Positions 1-8,317 of a DNA stretch of 64,000 bases are shown here, piece by piece. The translations under genes and the position numbers were made by a program. The stretch's first letter is position 1; each line of letters starts with the position of its first letter. The DNA is from Mangrovibacterium diazotrophicum (GTDB lineage Bacteria; Bacteroidota; Bacteroidia; Bacteroidales; Prolixibacteraceae): positions 62,001 to 126,000 of the forward strand of contig NZ_RAPN01000005.1 of assembly GCF_003610535.1 (NCBI RefSeq), in the 5' to 3' direction. The notes beneath the pieces were generated by a model. The model was not told where the DNA came from. It worked only from the letters and a program-made list of their open reading frames with translations, and did not search any database.

Positions 1-37
1 CATGTGGTTTTTCTTTCAATATTACAAAAAGCATTTG

Positions 38-75
38 TTTGAAATAAATGGTTTCAACGAACTTTTGTATGTTTG
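38..75 (+). promoter_or_regulatory. candidate promoter of the xylose regulator gene
   Basis: A perfect Bacteroidetes -7 box (TATGTTTG, 68-75) lies 28 bp before the start codon. The nearest TTTG (38-41) is 26 nt away, longer than the usual 19-21, so the -33 element is doubtful. The CAGAACAGAAC repeat follows at 81-91. Confidence 0.5.
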
Positions 76-80
76 CATAA

Positions 81-91
81 CAGAACAGAAC
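81..91 (+). promoter_or_regulatory. candidate xylose-regulator operator, copy 1
   Basis: CAGAACAGAAC lies 5 nt downstream of the -7 box of the regulator gene. The identical 11-mer recurs behind the xylulokinase promoter at 1172-1182. A shared motif just after two promoters of one pathway is what a repressor binding site would look like; the role is inferred. Confidence 0.45.
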
Positions 92-103
92 ACCTAACAA
101 CTT

Positions 104-1099
104 ATGAGCAAATTCAAATTCCAGATCGATCCGCTTTCAAGCCAACTCAAATTTCAGCAACTGGTTGACTCTGTCATTGACGCTATCAGTGAAAACCGCC
201 TGCAAATTGGCGATATTCTACCTTCGGTTAATCAGCTGGTAAAAGAAAGTTCACTCTCGCGCGACACGGTTTTTAAAGCCTATGCCGAATTAAAAAACCG
301 CGGGATTGTGGAATCGGTACCCAACAAAGGCTATTTTATTGCCAAAGCGACCACCAAGGTGTTTTTGTTTCTCGACACATTTAAAGCTTACAAAGAAGTG
401 CTGTACGGTTCGTTCCTGGATAATCTGCCCGAAAACTTTTCAGTCGATCTGCACTTCCATCATTACAACATCGACATCTTCGAGAAGATTATCACCGAAA
501 ACATTGGCCGGTATACCAAATATATTGTGATGAATTTTGATCACGAACGCGTGCCGGAGATCATCAAGCAGATCCCGCCATCGAAACTGTTGGTAATCGA
601 CTGGGAGGTACACACTGTTCCGGAGGCCTCGACCATATACCAGGATTTTGGCCAGAGCTTGTACGATGCGCTGTGTAGTGGCCTTGATTTGATCAAAAAA
701 TACAGGCGCTTTGTCTATCTCTATCCGGAATTTACCTACCACCCGGTCGAGTCCATCGTTTATTTCGAGAAATTCTGCAAAGACAATTTCATTCCGTATG
801 AAATATTGAAAAACTCGAAAAAGCTCGATGTGAAGGCGGGCGATTTATACCTCATGGTCAGCGACCGAACCCTATCGCGTTTCCTCGATCAGTGTGCTGA
901 TCGCAACCTGATAATCGGGCAGGATGCGGGGGTAATTTCGTATAACGAGACACCGATGAAGAAATACGTCAAGGACGGCATCAGCGTCATCTCCACCGAC
1001 TTCGAACTCATGGGCAAAAAAGCAGCAGAAATCGTAACAAGCGGAGAATCAATCCATTTAAAAATAGACACTCACTTAAAGGTTCGGGCTTCCATGTAG
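104..1099 (+). CDS. xylR: GntR-type xylose operon regulator
   Basis: DNA-binding transcriptional regulator, inferred to control the xylose genes that follow. The N-terminus (about residues 12-80) is a GntR winged helix with the typical run LPSVNQLVKESSLSRDTVF and a closing GYFIA strand. The rest (about 90-330) resembles a periplasmic-binding-protein sugar sensor, as in the GntR/LacI hybrids common in Bacteroidetes. It lies 120 bp before xylulokinase on the same strand. The repeat CAGAACAGAAC occurs behind its own promoter and behind that of xylulokinase, which suggests autoregulation. The family assignment is firm; the xylose ligand is inferred from context. AraR-like specificity would be the main alternative. 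Confidence 0.85.
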   Translation: MSKFKFQIDPLSSQLKFQQLVDSVIDAISENRLQIGDILPSVNQLVKESSLSRDTVFKAYAELKNRGIVESVPNKGYFIAKATTKVFLFLDTFKAYKEVLYGSFLDNLPENFSVDLHFHHYNIDIFEKIITENIGRYTKYIVMNFDHERVPEIIKQIPPSKLLVIDWEVHTVPEASTIYQDFGQSLYDALCSGLDLIKKYRRFVYLYPEFTYHPVESIVYFEKFCKDNFIPYEILKNSKKLDVKAGDLYLMVSDRTLSRFLDQCADRNLIIGQDAGVISYNETPMKKYVKDGISVISTDFELMGKKAAEIVTSGESIHLKIDTHLKVRASM

Positions 1100-1130
1100 A
1101 CATTTGTGCTCTACAACACAAAAATTCAGC

Positions 1131-1161
1131 TTTGAAATCGTCAACCGACCATCTAAATTTG
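1131..1161 (+). promoter_or_regulatory. promoter of the xylose catabolic genes
   Basis: TTTG (1131-1134), 19 nt, then TAAATTTG (1154-1161): an exact match to the Bacteroidetes primary-sigma consensus. It lies 58 bp before the xylulokinase start, with the operator-like repeat directly downstream. Confidence 0.75.
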
Positions 1162-1171
1162 CAGAACACAT

Positions 1172-1182
1172 CAGAACAGAAC
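1172..1182 (+). promoter_or_regulatory. candidate xylose-regulator operator, copy 2
   Basis: Second copy of CAGAACAGAAC, 10 nt downstream of the -7 box of the xylulokinase promoter. Further AGAAC units flank it (about 1163-1167 and 1188-1192), so the region holds several direct repeats of the half-motif. The operator role is inferred. Confidence 0.45.
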
Positions 1183-1219
1183 GGACAAGAACACTTTTAA
1201 CCACTAATACAACTTAAAC

Positions 1220-2704
1220 ATGTACCTACTAGGATTCGATATTGGCAGTTCTTCGGTGAAAGCCTCCATCATAAACGGGGATTCCGGAGAGTGTCTGGCC
1301 TCAGCTTTTTACCCTAAACAAGAGATGAAGATGACCGCCATCCAGCCGGGATGGGCAGAACAGGAGCCCGACCAATGGTGGGCGAACCTGAAACTGGCGG
1401 TTGCTGAGATCATGGATAAATCGAAGGTTGATCCGACAGCAATTGACTCAATCGGTATCTCGTACCAGATGCACGGATTGGTTGTTGTGGATAAAGACCA
1501 AAACGTTTTGCGCCCATCCATTATTTGGTGCGACAGCCGTGCTGCGGCCATCGGCGATAAAGCCATGAAGGAGATTGGCGAGCAAAAATGTTTGGAGAGC
1601 CTGCTGAACTCACCGGGTAACTTCACCGCTTCGAAGTTGAAATGGGTGAAAGATAACGAACCGGAATTGTACGCTAAGATTGATAAAATTATGCTGCCGG
1701 GCGACTACATCGCCATGAAACTGAGTGGCGAAATCAAAACAACTGCCGGCAACCTGTCGGAAGGTATTCTTTGGAACTTCAAAGAAAACTCGGTTGCTAA
1801 AATGCTGATCGACTACTACGGTTTCGAGGAAAGTTTTATTCCCGAGATTGTACCAACATTCTCGGTTCAAAGCGTGGTCAACGAAGCAGCAGCAAAAGAA
1901 CTGGGGCTGGCACCTGGCATCAAAATCAGCTACCGCGCCGGCGACCAACCCAACAATGCCTTATCATTAAACGTGCTTAACCCGGGCGAAATCGCCACAA
2001 CTGCCGGAACATCAGGCGTTGTTTACGGGGTGAGCGACGAAGTAAAATACGATCCGAAATCACGGGTGAACACCTTTGCCCACGTAAACCACAGCGCTGA
2101 GGCCAACCGTTTGGGCGTACTGCTTTGCATCAACGGCACAGGTATCCTGAACTCGTGGTTGAACAAGCAAGTCGGTGGCGGCAATATCTCTTACGAAGGG
2201 ATGAACGAAGCGGCATCGAAAGTAGCCATTGGCTCCGACGGCATCAGCATTTTGCCTTTCGGCAACGGAGCTGAGCGCGTTCTCGAAAATAAAAACCTCG
2301 GGTCAATCATGTCGGGTATCAATTTCAATATCCACTCCAATGCGCACCTGTTCCGTGCTGCGCAGGAAGGCATCGTCTTCTCGTTCAAGTACGGGATGGA
2401 GATCATGGAAAGCATCGGTATCGACGCCAAAGTGATTCGTGCCGGAAAAGCGAACATGTTCCTGAGCCCGATTTTCCGCGAAACCCTGGCAGGCGTATCC
2501 GGAGCAACCATCGAATTGTATAACACCGACGGATCAGTGGGTGCTGCCCGTGGTGCAGGAATCGGTTCCGGCTATTACAAGTCGCCGGCCGAAGCCTTTT
2601 CAAACTTAACCAAACTCGAAACCATCGAACCAGATTTAAACAAAAAGGCGGAATACGAAGCTGCTTACGGCAACTGGAAAAGTATGCTGGAGAAATTCAT
2701 TTAA
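1220..2704 (+). CDS. xylB: xylulokinase
   Basis: Phosphorylates D-xylulose to D-xylulose 5-phosphate with ATP, the second step of the isomerase pathway, in the cytoplasm. The FGGY-kinase fold is clear: an N-terminal phosphate-binding strand DIGSSSVKASI (residues 7-17), the motif GDQPNNALS with the likely catalytic Asp242, and a Gly-rich TTAGTSG segment after it. Its 494 residues are normal for the family. It is followed 57 bp later by xylose isomerase on the same strand, so the two probably share a transcript from the promoter at 1131-1161. Another FGGY substrate is possible in principle but unlikely beside xylA. Confidence 0.93.
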   Translation: MYLLGFDIGSSSVKASIINGDSGECLASAFYPKQEMKMTAIQPGWAEQEPDQWWANLKLAVAEIMDKSKVDPTAIDSIGISYQMHGLVVVDKDQNVLRPSIIWCDSRAAAIGDKAMKEIGEQKCLESLLNSPGNFTASKLKWVKDNEPELYAKIDKIMLPGDYIAMKLSGEIKTTAGNLSEGILWNFKENSVAKMLIDYYGFEESFIPEIVPTFSVQSVVNEAAAKELGLAPGIKISYRAGDQPNNALSLNVLNPGEIATTAGTSGVVYGVSDEVKYDPKSRVNTFAHVNHSAEANRLGVLLCINGTGILNSWLNKQVGGGNISYEGMNEAASKVAIGSDGISILPFGNGAERVLENKNLGSIMSGINFNIHSNAHLFRAAQEGIVFSFKYGMEIMESIGIDAKVIRAGKANMFLSPIFRETLAGVSGATIELYNTDGSVGAARGAGIGSGYYKSPAEAFSNLTKLETIEPDLNKKAEYEAAYGNWKSMLEKFI

Positions 2705-2761
2705 ACGAAGCAGCTTCATTAAAATCCGTTTCAACATAAACAATTTAATATCAAGAATAAG

Positions 2762-4078
2762 ATGAGCACAACTGTTTATTTCCCATCAGTGGAAAAAATC
2801 AAATTTGAAGGAAAAGAAAGTAAAAACCCAATGGCATTCCGTTACTACGATCCTGAAAAAGTAGTTTATGGAAAAACAATGGCCGAATGGTTTAAATTCT
2901 CAATGGCTTGGTGGCATACCTTGTGTGCCGATGGTGACGATCCATTTGGTGGAAAAACACAAGACCACCCATGGGTTGGCGCAAAAGACGCTGTAGAAGC
3001 TGCAAAAAACAAAATGGACGCAGGTTTCGAATTCATGCAAAAAATGGGTATCGAATACTATTGCTTCCACGATATCGACTTGGTAAACGAAGGTAAAAGC
3101 ATCGAAGAATACGAAGCGAACCTGAAAGCGATTGTTGAATACGCCAAGCAAAAGCAAGCTGAAACCGGCATCAAATTGATGTGGGGTACTGCAAACGTAT
3201 TCTCAGCAGCTCGCTATATGAACGGAGCCAGCACAAACCCTGACTTTGATACTGCTGCCCGTGCCATGCTTCAAATCAAAAACTCAATCGACGCAACTAT
3301 CGCTTTGGGTGGTAAAGCATACGTTTTCTGGGGAGGACGTGAAGGTTACATGTCATTGTTGAACACCAACATGAAACGTGAAAAGCAACACCTGGGAACC
3401 ATGTTGAAAATGGCTCGCGACTATGGTCGTTCAAAAGGTTTCACCGGAACTTTCCTGATTGAGCCAAAACCAATGGAGCCAATGAAACACCAATACGATG
3501 TGGATTCAGAAACAGTGATTGGCTTCCTGAAAGAATTCGGTTTGGAAAAAGATTTCAAATTGAACATTGAAGTAAACCACGCTACTTTGGCTGGTCACAC
3601 TTTCGAACACGAATTGCAATGTGCTGTTGACGCCGGTATGTTGGGTGCAATCGACGCTAACCGCGGTGATGTGCAAAACGGCTGGGATACTGACCAGTTC
3701 CCTGTTGACCTGTACGAATTGACGCAGGCGATGATGGTTGTATTGAAAGGCGGCGGTATGCAAGGTGGCGGTACCAACTTCGACGCTAAAATCCGTCGTA
3801 ACTCAACTGACCTGGATGATTTATTCATCGCGCACATCGGAGCAATGGACATTATGGCTCGCGCACTGGAAACTGCAGCAGCTATTTTGGAAGATTCTCC
3901 ATACGAAAAAATGCTTGCCGACCGCTATGCATCATACGATTCAGGCAAAGGGAAAGAGTTTGAAGAAGGAAAATTGACTTTCGAACAAGTTTACGAATAC
4001 GCTAAAGCGAATGGCGAGCCAAAACAAATCAGCGGCAAGCAAGAATTGTACGAAGCAATTGTAAACATGTACATTTAA
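2762..4078 (+). CDS. xylA: xylose isomerase
   Basis: Interconverts D-xylose and D-xylulose, feeding xylulokinase. The 438-residue length is that of the larger class II enzymes. Visible family marks are the active-site CFHDID (His103), [23 protein letters not shown] with metal-binding Glu, [15 protein letters not shown], and [13 protein letters not shown] near the end of the barrel. Codon choice is strongly biased (GGT, GCT, AAC, GAA), more so than in xylB, suggesting high expression. A hairpin and a terminator follow in the gap before the transporter. Confidence 0.97.
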   Translation: MSTTVYFPSVEKIKFEGKESKNPMAFRYYDPEKVVYGKTMAEWFKFSMAWWHTLCADGDDPFGGKTQDHPWVGAKDAVEAAKNKMDAGFEFMQKMGIEYYCFHDIDLVNEGKSIEEYEANLKAIVEYAKQKQAETGIKLMWGTANVFSAARYMNGASTNPDFDTAARAMLQIKNSIDATIALGGKAYVFWGGREGYMSLLNTNMKREKQHLGTMLKMARDYGRSKGFTGTFLIEPKPMEPMKHQYDVDSETVIGFLKEFGLEKDFKLNIEVNHATLAGHTFEHELQCAVDAGMLGAIDANRGDVQNGWDTDQFPVDLYELTQAMMVVLKGGGMQGGGTNFDAKIRRNSTDLDDLFIAHIGAMDIMARALETAAAILEDSPYEKMLADRYASYDSGKGKEFEEGKLTFEQVYEYAKANGEPKQISGKQELYEAIVNMYI

Positions 4079-4092
4079 GCCAAACAAACACA

Positions 4093-4111
4093 TGAAATGA
4101 GTTTCATTTCA
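4093..4111. repeat. inverted repeat after xylA
   Basis: TGAAATGA (4093-4100) and TCATTTCA (4104-4111) form a perfect 8-bp stem with a 3-nt loop. It lies 14 bp after the xylA stop and lacks a T-run, so it may be an mRNA-stabilising hairpin or a protein-binding palindrome rather than a terminator. Confidence 0.5.
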
Positions 4112-4130
4112 GACATAAAATAGTCAGAAT

Positions 4131-4178
4131 AACCCGGTTCGTGTCCCAAAGATAGGAATCGGGTTAATCTGTTTTTCA
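4131..4178 (+). terminator. terminator after xylA
   Basis: AACCCGGTTC (4131-4140) pairs with GAATCGGGTT (4156-4165), with one G-U pair and a 15-nt loop, and is followed by GTTTTTC. It would end part of the xylBA transcript and lower symporter expression. Confidence 0.6.
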
Positions 4179-4204
4179 TTGCCCTACAAACCATAACAAA
4201 GATG

Positions 4205-4238
4205 GACAAGGTATTTCACCCACAACAGATGCCTTGTC
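4205..4238 (+). promoter_or_regulatory. leader hairpin before the symporter
   Basis: GACAAGG (4205-4211) pairs with CCTTGTC (4232-4238), ending 18 bp before the symporter start. There is no T-run after it. It may affect translation or mRNA stability; I see no known riboswitch fold. Confidence 0.3.
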
Positions 4239-4256
4239 ACCACAAACCAATCAACA

Positions 4257-5669
4257 ATGAAACAAAGTAATTTCTTCATCATTGCGATTACGATTGTCGC
4301 CACATTGGGAGGATTGCTGTTCGGATACGATACAGCAGTTATCTCGGGAACAGTTGGATCGCTGGACGTCTTTTTCATCAAACCGATGGGCTTAGGTGAA
4401 ACCGCAGCCAATTCTCAACTTGGATTTATCGTATCGAGTGCCCTTATCGGCTGTATTATCGGAGGTATTTCAGGCGGTCTCGTCAGTTTAAAACTTGGAC
4501 GCAGAAACGGACTAATCCTGGCCGCGATTTTATTCTTTATTTCTGCGCTCGGTTCATCCTATCCCGAGATGTTCTTTCGCCCTTTCGGCGAAGGCGATCA
4601 CACCTTCTACTGGCATTTCGTGATTTACCGGATTATCGGTGGTATCGGCGTCGGACTGGCGTCCATGCTCTCGCCGATGTACATCGCAGAAATCGCACCT
4701 GCCAACATCCGCGGACGCCTGGTTTCGTTTAACCAGTTCGCGATCATCTTCGGGATGCTGGTGGTTTATTTCGTCAACTATGCCATCGCCCGTCAAGGCG
4801 ACGACAGCTGGCTAAACACGATTGGCTGGCGCTACATGTTTGGTTCGGAAATGATACCGGCAGGCCTGTTCCTCGTGCTGCTACTTTTTGTTCCGGCAAC
4901 ACCTCGTTTTATGGCGCTAAAAGGCAACGATGAGAAAGCATTGCAGGTTCTGTGTAAAATCAATGGCCCAGAAAGAGGCAAACAGGTTTTGACCGAAATC
5001 AAACAAACCCTAACCACGACCTCATCAGGCAAACTATTTTCGTTTGGCTTCCTGGTTATCGTGATCGGCATCCTACTCTCAGCCTTCCAGCAATTTGTTG
5101 GAATCAATGTGGTGCTCTATTACGCCCCTGAGATTTTCAAAACCATGGGATCAGGTACTGACACCGCGCTACTGCAAACCATCATCGTTGGCATTATCAA
5201 CCTGTCGTTTACAGTTGTCGCAATTCTTACTGTCGACAAATTTGGTCGTAAACCACTTATGATTATCGGTGCTGCAGGGATGGCATTCTTCATGTTCGCC
5301 CTGGGTTTTGCCTTCTTCTTCCAACAAGTGGGACTGGCTGCCCTGATTTTCATGCTGGGCTACGTAGCTTGCTTTGCGGTAAGCTGGGGACCGGTTGTTT
5401 GGGTACTGCTGGCAGAAATTTTCCCGAACCGGGTCCGAGGACGCGCAATGGCGGTTGCGGTTGCCGCGCAATGGATTTCGAACTGGCTGGTTTCATGGAG
5501 TTTCCCAATCATGAACAAGAGTAGCTTCCTGGTCGAAAATTTCCACAACGGATTTGCCTACTGGATCTACGGAGTTATGGGTGTTCTGGCCGCTTTATTC
5601 ATGTGGAAATTTGTTCCGGAAACCAAAGGAAAAACCCTGGAGGAAATGGAACAACTTTGGAAAAAATAG
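4257..5669 (+). CDS. xylE: xylose:H+ symporter (MFS sugar porter)
   Basis: Inner-membrane uptake of xylose driven by the proton gradient. It has the hydrophobic pattern of a 12-helix MFS carrier and sugar-porter motifs: GGLLFGYDTAVISG in helix 1, GRRNG after helix 2, PATPRF at the central loop, QQFVGINVVLYYAPEIF in helix 7, and the C-terminal PETKGKTLEEME. The 470 residues are normal. Specificity for xylose rests on its place after xylB and xylA; glucose or arabinose porters have the same motifs. The 178-bp gap before it carries a terminator, so it is probably expressed by read-through or from a weak promoter of its own. Confidence 0.9.
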   Translation: MKQSNFFIIAITIVATLGGLLFGYDTAVISGTVGSLDVFFIKPMGLGETAANSQLGFIVSSALIGCIIGGISGGLVSLKLGRRNGLILAAILFFISALGSSYPEMFFRPFGEGDHTFYWHFVIYRIIGGIGVGLASMLSPMYIAEIAPANIRGRLVSFNQFAIIFGMLVVYFVNYAIARQGDDSWLNTIGWRYMFGSEMIPAGLFLVLLLFVPATPRFMALKGNDEKALQVLCKINGPERGKQVLTEIKQTLTTTSSGKLFSFGFLVIVIGILLSAFQQFVGINVVLYYAPEIFKTMGSGTDTALLQTIIVGIINLSFTVVAILTVDKFGRKPLMIIGAAGMAFFMFALGFAFFFQQVGLAALIFMLGYVACFAVSWGPVVWVLLAEIFPNRVRGRAMAVAVAAQWISNWLVSWSFPIMNKSSFLVENFHNGFAYWIYGVMGVLAALFMWKFVPETKGKTLEEMEQLWKK

Positions 5670-5721
5670 AGATCAACAGAGTAACATAGAAGTTAGTCGA
5701 TACGTTCAACTAACAAATAAG

Positions 5722-5748
5722 AAAGGGGCCCTAAAGCCCCTTTTTCAA
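5722..5748. terminator. shared bidirectional terminator
   Basis: AAAGGGGC (5722-5729) and GCCCCTTT (5736-5743) form an 8-bp stem with T-runs in the plus direction and some in the minus direction. It ends the symporter transcript. The stop codon of the convergent 63-residue gene (5731-5733) lies in the loop. Confidence 0.8.
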
Positions 5749-5922
5749 TTTTTTCGGTTCCCAGGCGCAACGCACCGGGGACACAATTTTGCCTTCTTTC
5801 TTCAGTTGATTCATTGCCTTATCAACTTCTTTTCGATCCAGCCCTGTAGCTGTAACAATTTCTCCGGCTTTTACCGGTTTCCCGGCAGCTTCCATGGCCG
5901 CCAATACTTTTTCTGCACTCAT
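5731..5922 (-). CDS. small winged-helix DNA-binding protein
   Basis: A 63-residue protein that is almost entirely one helix-turn-helix: helix 1 about residues 3-13, a GEIVTATGLDRKEVDKAMNQL core at 20-40, and a short basic wing ending KKLKKGL. It looks like the winged-helix half of MarR/ArsR-type regulators without effector or dimer domains. Similar tiny proteins are annotated as transcriptional regulators in anaerobes. The single Cys (residue 52) is of unknown meaning. It is convergent with the symporter gene and shares its terminator. Target and signal are unknown. Confidence 0.7.
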   Translation of the reverse strand: MSAEKVLAAMEAAGKPVKAGEIVTATGLDRKEVDKAMNQLKKEGKIVSPVRCAWEPKKLKKGL

Positions 5923-5933
5923 GTTTTCAAGAT

Positions 5934-6058
5934 TATTAGATTGTTGGACTGTCAGATTTCCGGACTATTGGACTATCGGATTGTTAGATATTTAGACCAC
6001 TAAACATCCGGAGTTCTATCTATTTCTGATAATCTGAAAATCCAGAAATCCGGCGATC
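5934..6058. repeat. low-complexity imperfect repeat
   Basis: About 125 bp built from loosely repeated units such as GGACTATTGGACTATCGGATTGTTAGAT, lying between the small winged-helix gene and the first superoxide dismutase. Such wandering 10-12-nt repeats are seen between genes in many Bacteroidetes. No function can be read from it. Confidence 0.5.
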
Positions 6059-6062
6059 CATT

Positions 6063-6638
6063 CTAGAAACGCCCTTCAACAACTTTCCAATCCAGTACTT
6101 TGAAGAAATCTTCGATGTACTTTGGACGCAGGTTTTGTTTGTCCAGGTAATAAGCGTGTTCCCAAACATCGCAAGTCATCAGCGGAGTCAATCCGTCGCG
6201 TAACGGACAAGCGGCATTGCTGGTTTGAACGATGCTCAATTTGCCTGCTGCATCTTTCACCAACCAGGCCCAACCTGAGCCGAACAGCGTTGCAGCAGAT
6301 TTTGAAAAAGCTTCTTTAAATGCGTCAAACGATCCGAATGATGCATCAATTGCTTCTTTCAGCGCACCTGAAGGCGCTGTTGCGGGTGTAGCTGAAAATT
6401 GAAAGAAATAGAAAGTGTGGTTCCAAACCTGTGCACCGTTATTGAAAATACCACCTTCTGCCTTCTTCACGATCGTTTCCAGATCGGCATTTTCAAACTC
6501 AGTTCCCGGAACAAGATTGTTCAGGTTAGTAACGTATGCATTGTGGTGTTTGCCATAGTGAAATTCCAATGTTTTTTCACTGATGTATGGCTCCAAAGCG
6601 TTTTTGGCATATGGCAATGCCGGTAATTCAAATGACAT
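6063..6638 (-). CDS. sodB: superoxide dismutase, iron-type
   Basis: Disproportionates superoxide to oxygen and peroxide in the cytoplasm. All four metal ligands are present at the canonical places: His27, His74, Asp157 and His161 (DVWEHAYY). The second-sphere residues point to iron: Gln70 in GAQVWNH and Ala in SNAACPL, the Fe-enzyme pattern, where Mn enzymes have Gly and Gln. The protein has 191 residues and starts MSFELPALPY. A second, Mn-patterned copy lies 2.4 kb to the right at 9072-9671. Cambialistic use of either metal, known in Bacteroides, cannot be excluded from sequence. Confidence 0.95.
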   Translation of the reverse strand: MSFELPALPYAKNALEPYISEKTLEFHYGKHHNAYVTNLNNLVPGTEFENADLETIVKKAEGGIFNNGAQVWNHTFYFFQFSATPATAPSGALKEAIDASFGSFDAFKEAFSKSAATLFGSGWAWLVKDAAGKLSIVQTSNAACPLRDGLTPLMTCDVWEHAYYLDKQNLRPKYIEDFFKVLDWKVVEGRF

Positions 6639-6768
6639 AATAATTCATTTAAAAGTTAGACGATTTTGTGGTTTTTTGACTCCTAAAACATGAAGGTCGT
6701 CTAAAAGTTTGAGAAACTATGCTCAGTTAAATCTATTTAAAGTGATTCCAAATAATTCGCCCGTAAGC

Positions 6769-6801
6769 AAAAAATCCGGTGATTTTGAAACATCACCGGA
6801 T
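6769..6801 (-). terminator. terminator of the quinone oxidoreductase gene
   Basis: A perfect 10-bp stem, ATCCGGTGAT (6774-6783) with ATCACCGGAT (6792-6801), and an 8-nt loop. Read leftwards on the minus strand it is followed by a run of six T. Confidence 0.85.
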
Positions 6802-6837
6802 CAATACTCTGTATTTTCACGAGCAAGATTGAAAGCC

Positions 6838-7824
6838 TCAAAGCTTTACAACGACCCGCCCCCTGCTTTTCTTTGTCAGCATAAGTTGAATGTAGTGGTT
6901 CAGCCCGTCGAGATCGGTCTCGAAAACAAGCTGATCGCTCAAATCTATTGCCCAATCAGCAGCCAACAAATTCCAGATTTCTCGTCTCAGGGGCATCGGA
7001 CAACTTTGCGCATCAACACCCAACAGGCTCACTCCTCTCAGAATAAACGGGTAAACCGTCATATTCAAATCCCCGGATCCAATATTGCCGCAAGTCGTCA
7101 CATTTCCCAACGGGTTACATGCCTTCAACAAAGTGGTCAATGTATTTCCTCCAACCACATCAATAGCACCTCCCCAGGCTGAACGTAACATTGGGCGGCC
7201 GGATTGGTCGTCGGTTTCCATTTTTGTGAACTGAGAAGTAGCCCCCAACAGGTTCATCATCTCGTCGCTCATACCGTTGGAACTAGCCGCTATAACGTCG
7301 AACTTCAATTTATTTAAAATTTGACAGGCAATACTGCCAACACCGCCCAGTGCCCCGGTGACTACAATTGGTCCCATTTCCGGCTTCTGTCCGTTTTGAA
7401 GCAAGCGATAGACCGACAAAGCAGCTGTAAAACCAGCAGTTCCGTAAACCATTGCTTCCCGGGTGGTCATTTTAGTTGGCATTGGTATAACCCAGCTCTC
7501 CGGAACCTGTATATATTCAGCATACCCGCCGGGGTGGTTCATCCCTAAATCATAGCAACTTACAATCACGAGATCTCCAACGCCGAACAACGTACTCTTA
7601 CTTTCGGTTACAACACCTGCCGCATCGATACCCGGAATGTGCGGATAATTTTTCGTTACGCCTTTATTTCCACTTGCGGACAAAGCGTCCTTGTAATTCA
7701 ATGAACTGTATTCGACTTTCACTCGGACTTCTCCATCCTGCAAACCAACAAAATCCACTTTTTCAACCGTCCCCGAATAAACCCCGTCACTTTCGCGAAC
7801 TACAAATGCCTGGTAATTGCTCAT
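6838..7824 (-). CDS. YhdH/YhfP-family quinone oxidoreductase (acryloyl-CoA-reductase type)
   Basis: Medium-chain zinc-free alcohol-dehydrogenase-like oxidoreductase using NADPH. The N-terminal GroES-like part (about 1-125) has LNYKDALSASG and the IPGIDAAGVV motif; the Rossmann part has VVTGALGGVGSIACQIL around residues 150-170. YhdH-family members reduce acryloyl-CoA or quinone-like electrophiles, and the 328-residue length fits. The gene is divergent from an HxlR regulator with a 137-bp gap, the usual arrangement for redox- or electrophile-induced quinone reductases. The substrate is not determined by sequence. Confidence 0.88.
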   Translation of the reverse strand: MSNYQAFVVRESDGVYSGTVEKVDFVGLQDGEVRVKVEYSSLNYKDALSASGNKGVTKNYPHIPGIDAAGVVTESKSTLFGVGDLVIVSCYDLGMNHPGGYAEYIQVPESWVIPMPTKMTTREAMVYGTAGFTAALSVYRLLQNGQKPEMGPIVVTGALGGVGSIACQILNKLKFDVIAASSNGMSDEMMNLLGATSQFTKMETDDQSGRPMLRSAWGGAIDVVGGNTLTTLLKACNPLGNVTTCGNIGSGDLNMTVYPFILRGVSLLGVDAQSCPMPLRREIWNLLAADWAIDLSDQLVFETDLDGLNHYIQLMLTKKSRGRVVVKL

Positions 7825-7961
7825 ATCTTGAATTGCTTTTATCGTTATTTTTGAACAAACTTGCTGAAAATAAATTACATCAGAAAGAACTTACAATTGC
7901 TGCTCATACTTACATTTCTTTCGGAATTGAAGAAAATCAGCCAATTAGAATTTCGATTTTT

Positions 7962-8309
7962 ATGAAAAAAAGTTACTGTCCGATCGATACCTTTATTAAT
8001 GTCGTGAAAGGAAAACGAAAAGCGACCATCATTCTACACCTTTATCAAGGAGAGAAAAGATACAGCGAGTTGGTTCGGTTGCTTCCCGACCTGAGCGAGC
8101 GCATGCTAAGCAAACAATTGCGCGAACTGGAACAAGACCTGTTGGTTGAGAAGACAGTTTATCCGGAGGTACCGCCACGAGTCGAATATCGACTTACAGA
8201 ACTTGGCAAAACTATTCGTCCGATCTTAAAAAGTATGATGAAAGGTGGCGTTATTTTCGAAAACCTAATAGAAACAGATTTCCTGAATACCTCGCAGAAA
8301 GAAAATTAG
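7962..8309 (+). CDS. HxlR-family redox-type transcriptional regulator
   Basis: A 115-residue MarR-related winged-helix protein of the HxlR family: KRKATIILHL, RYSELVRLLPDLSERMLSKQLRELEQDLLV and a wing PPRVEYRLTELG. I chose the ATG at 7962 because HxlR proteins begin a few residues before a conserved Cys; the open frame runs further upstream but into the divergent gene. Cys6 (MKKSYCPID) matches the thiol sensor of YodB/HypR/QorR proteins, so it probably senses quinones, diamide or similar electrophiles and controls the divergent oxidoreductase. The sensing role is inferred from position and Cys placement. Confidence 0.87.
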   Translation: MKKSYCPIDTFINVVKGKRKATIILHLYQGEKRYSELVRLLPDLSERMLSKQLRELEQDLLVEKTVYPEVPPRVEYRLTELGKTIRPILKSMMKGGVIFENLIETDFLNTSQKEN

Positions 8310-8317
8310 TTTAGAAA

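Noticed and set aside
5934-6058. Possible CRISPR-like repeat
   Set aside because: Units are only 10-15 nt, irregular and not separated by unique spacers; no cas gene is in the window.
7674-7961. Upstream extension of the HxlR reading frame
   Set aside because: It overlaps the divergent oxidoreductase gene and adds 96 residues with no similarity to HxlR proteins; the ATG at 7962 places Cys6 correctly.
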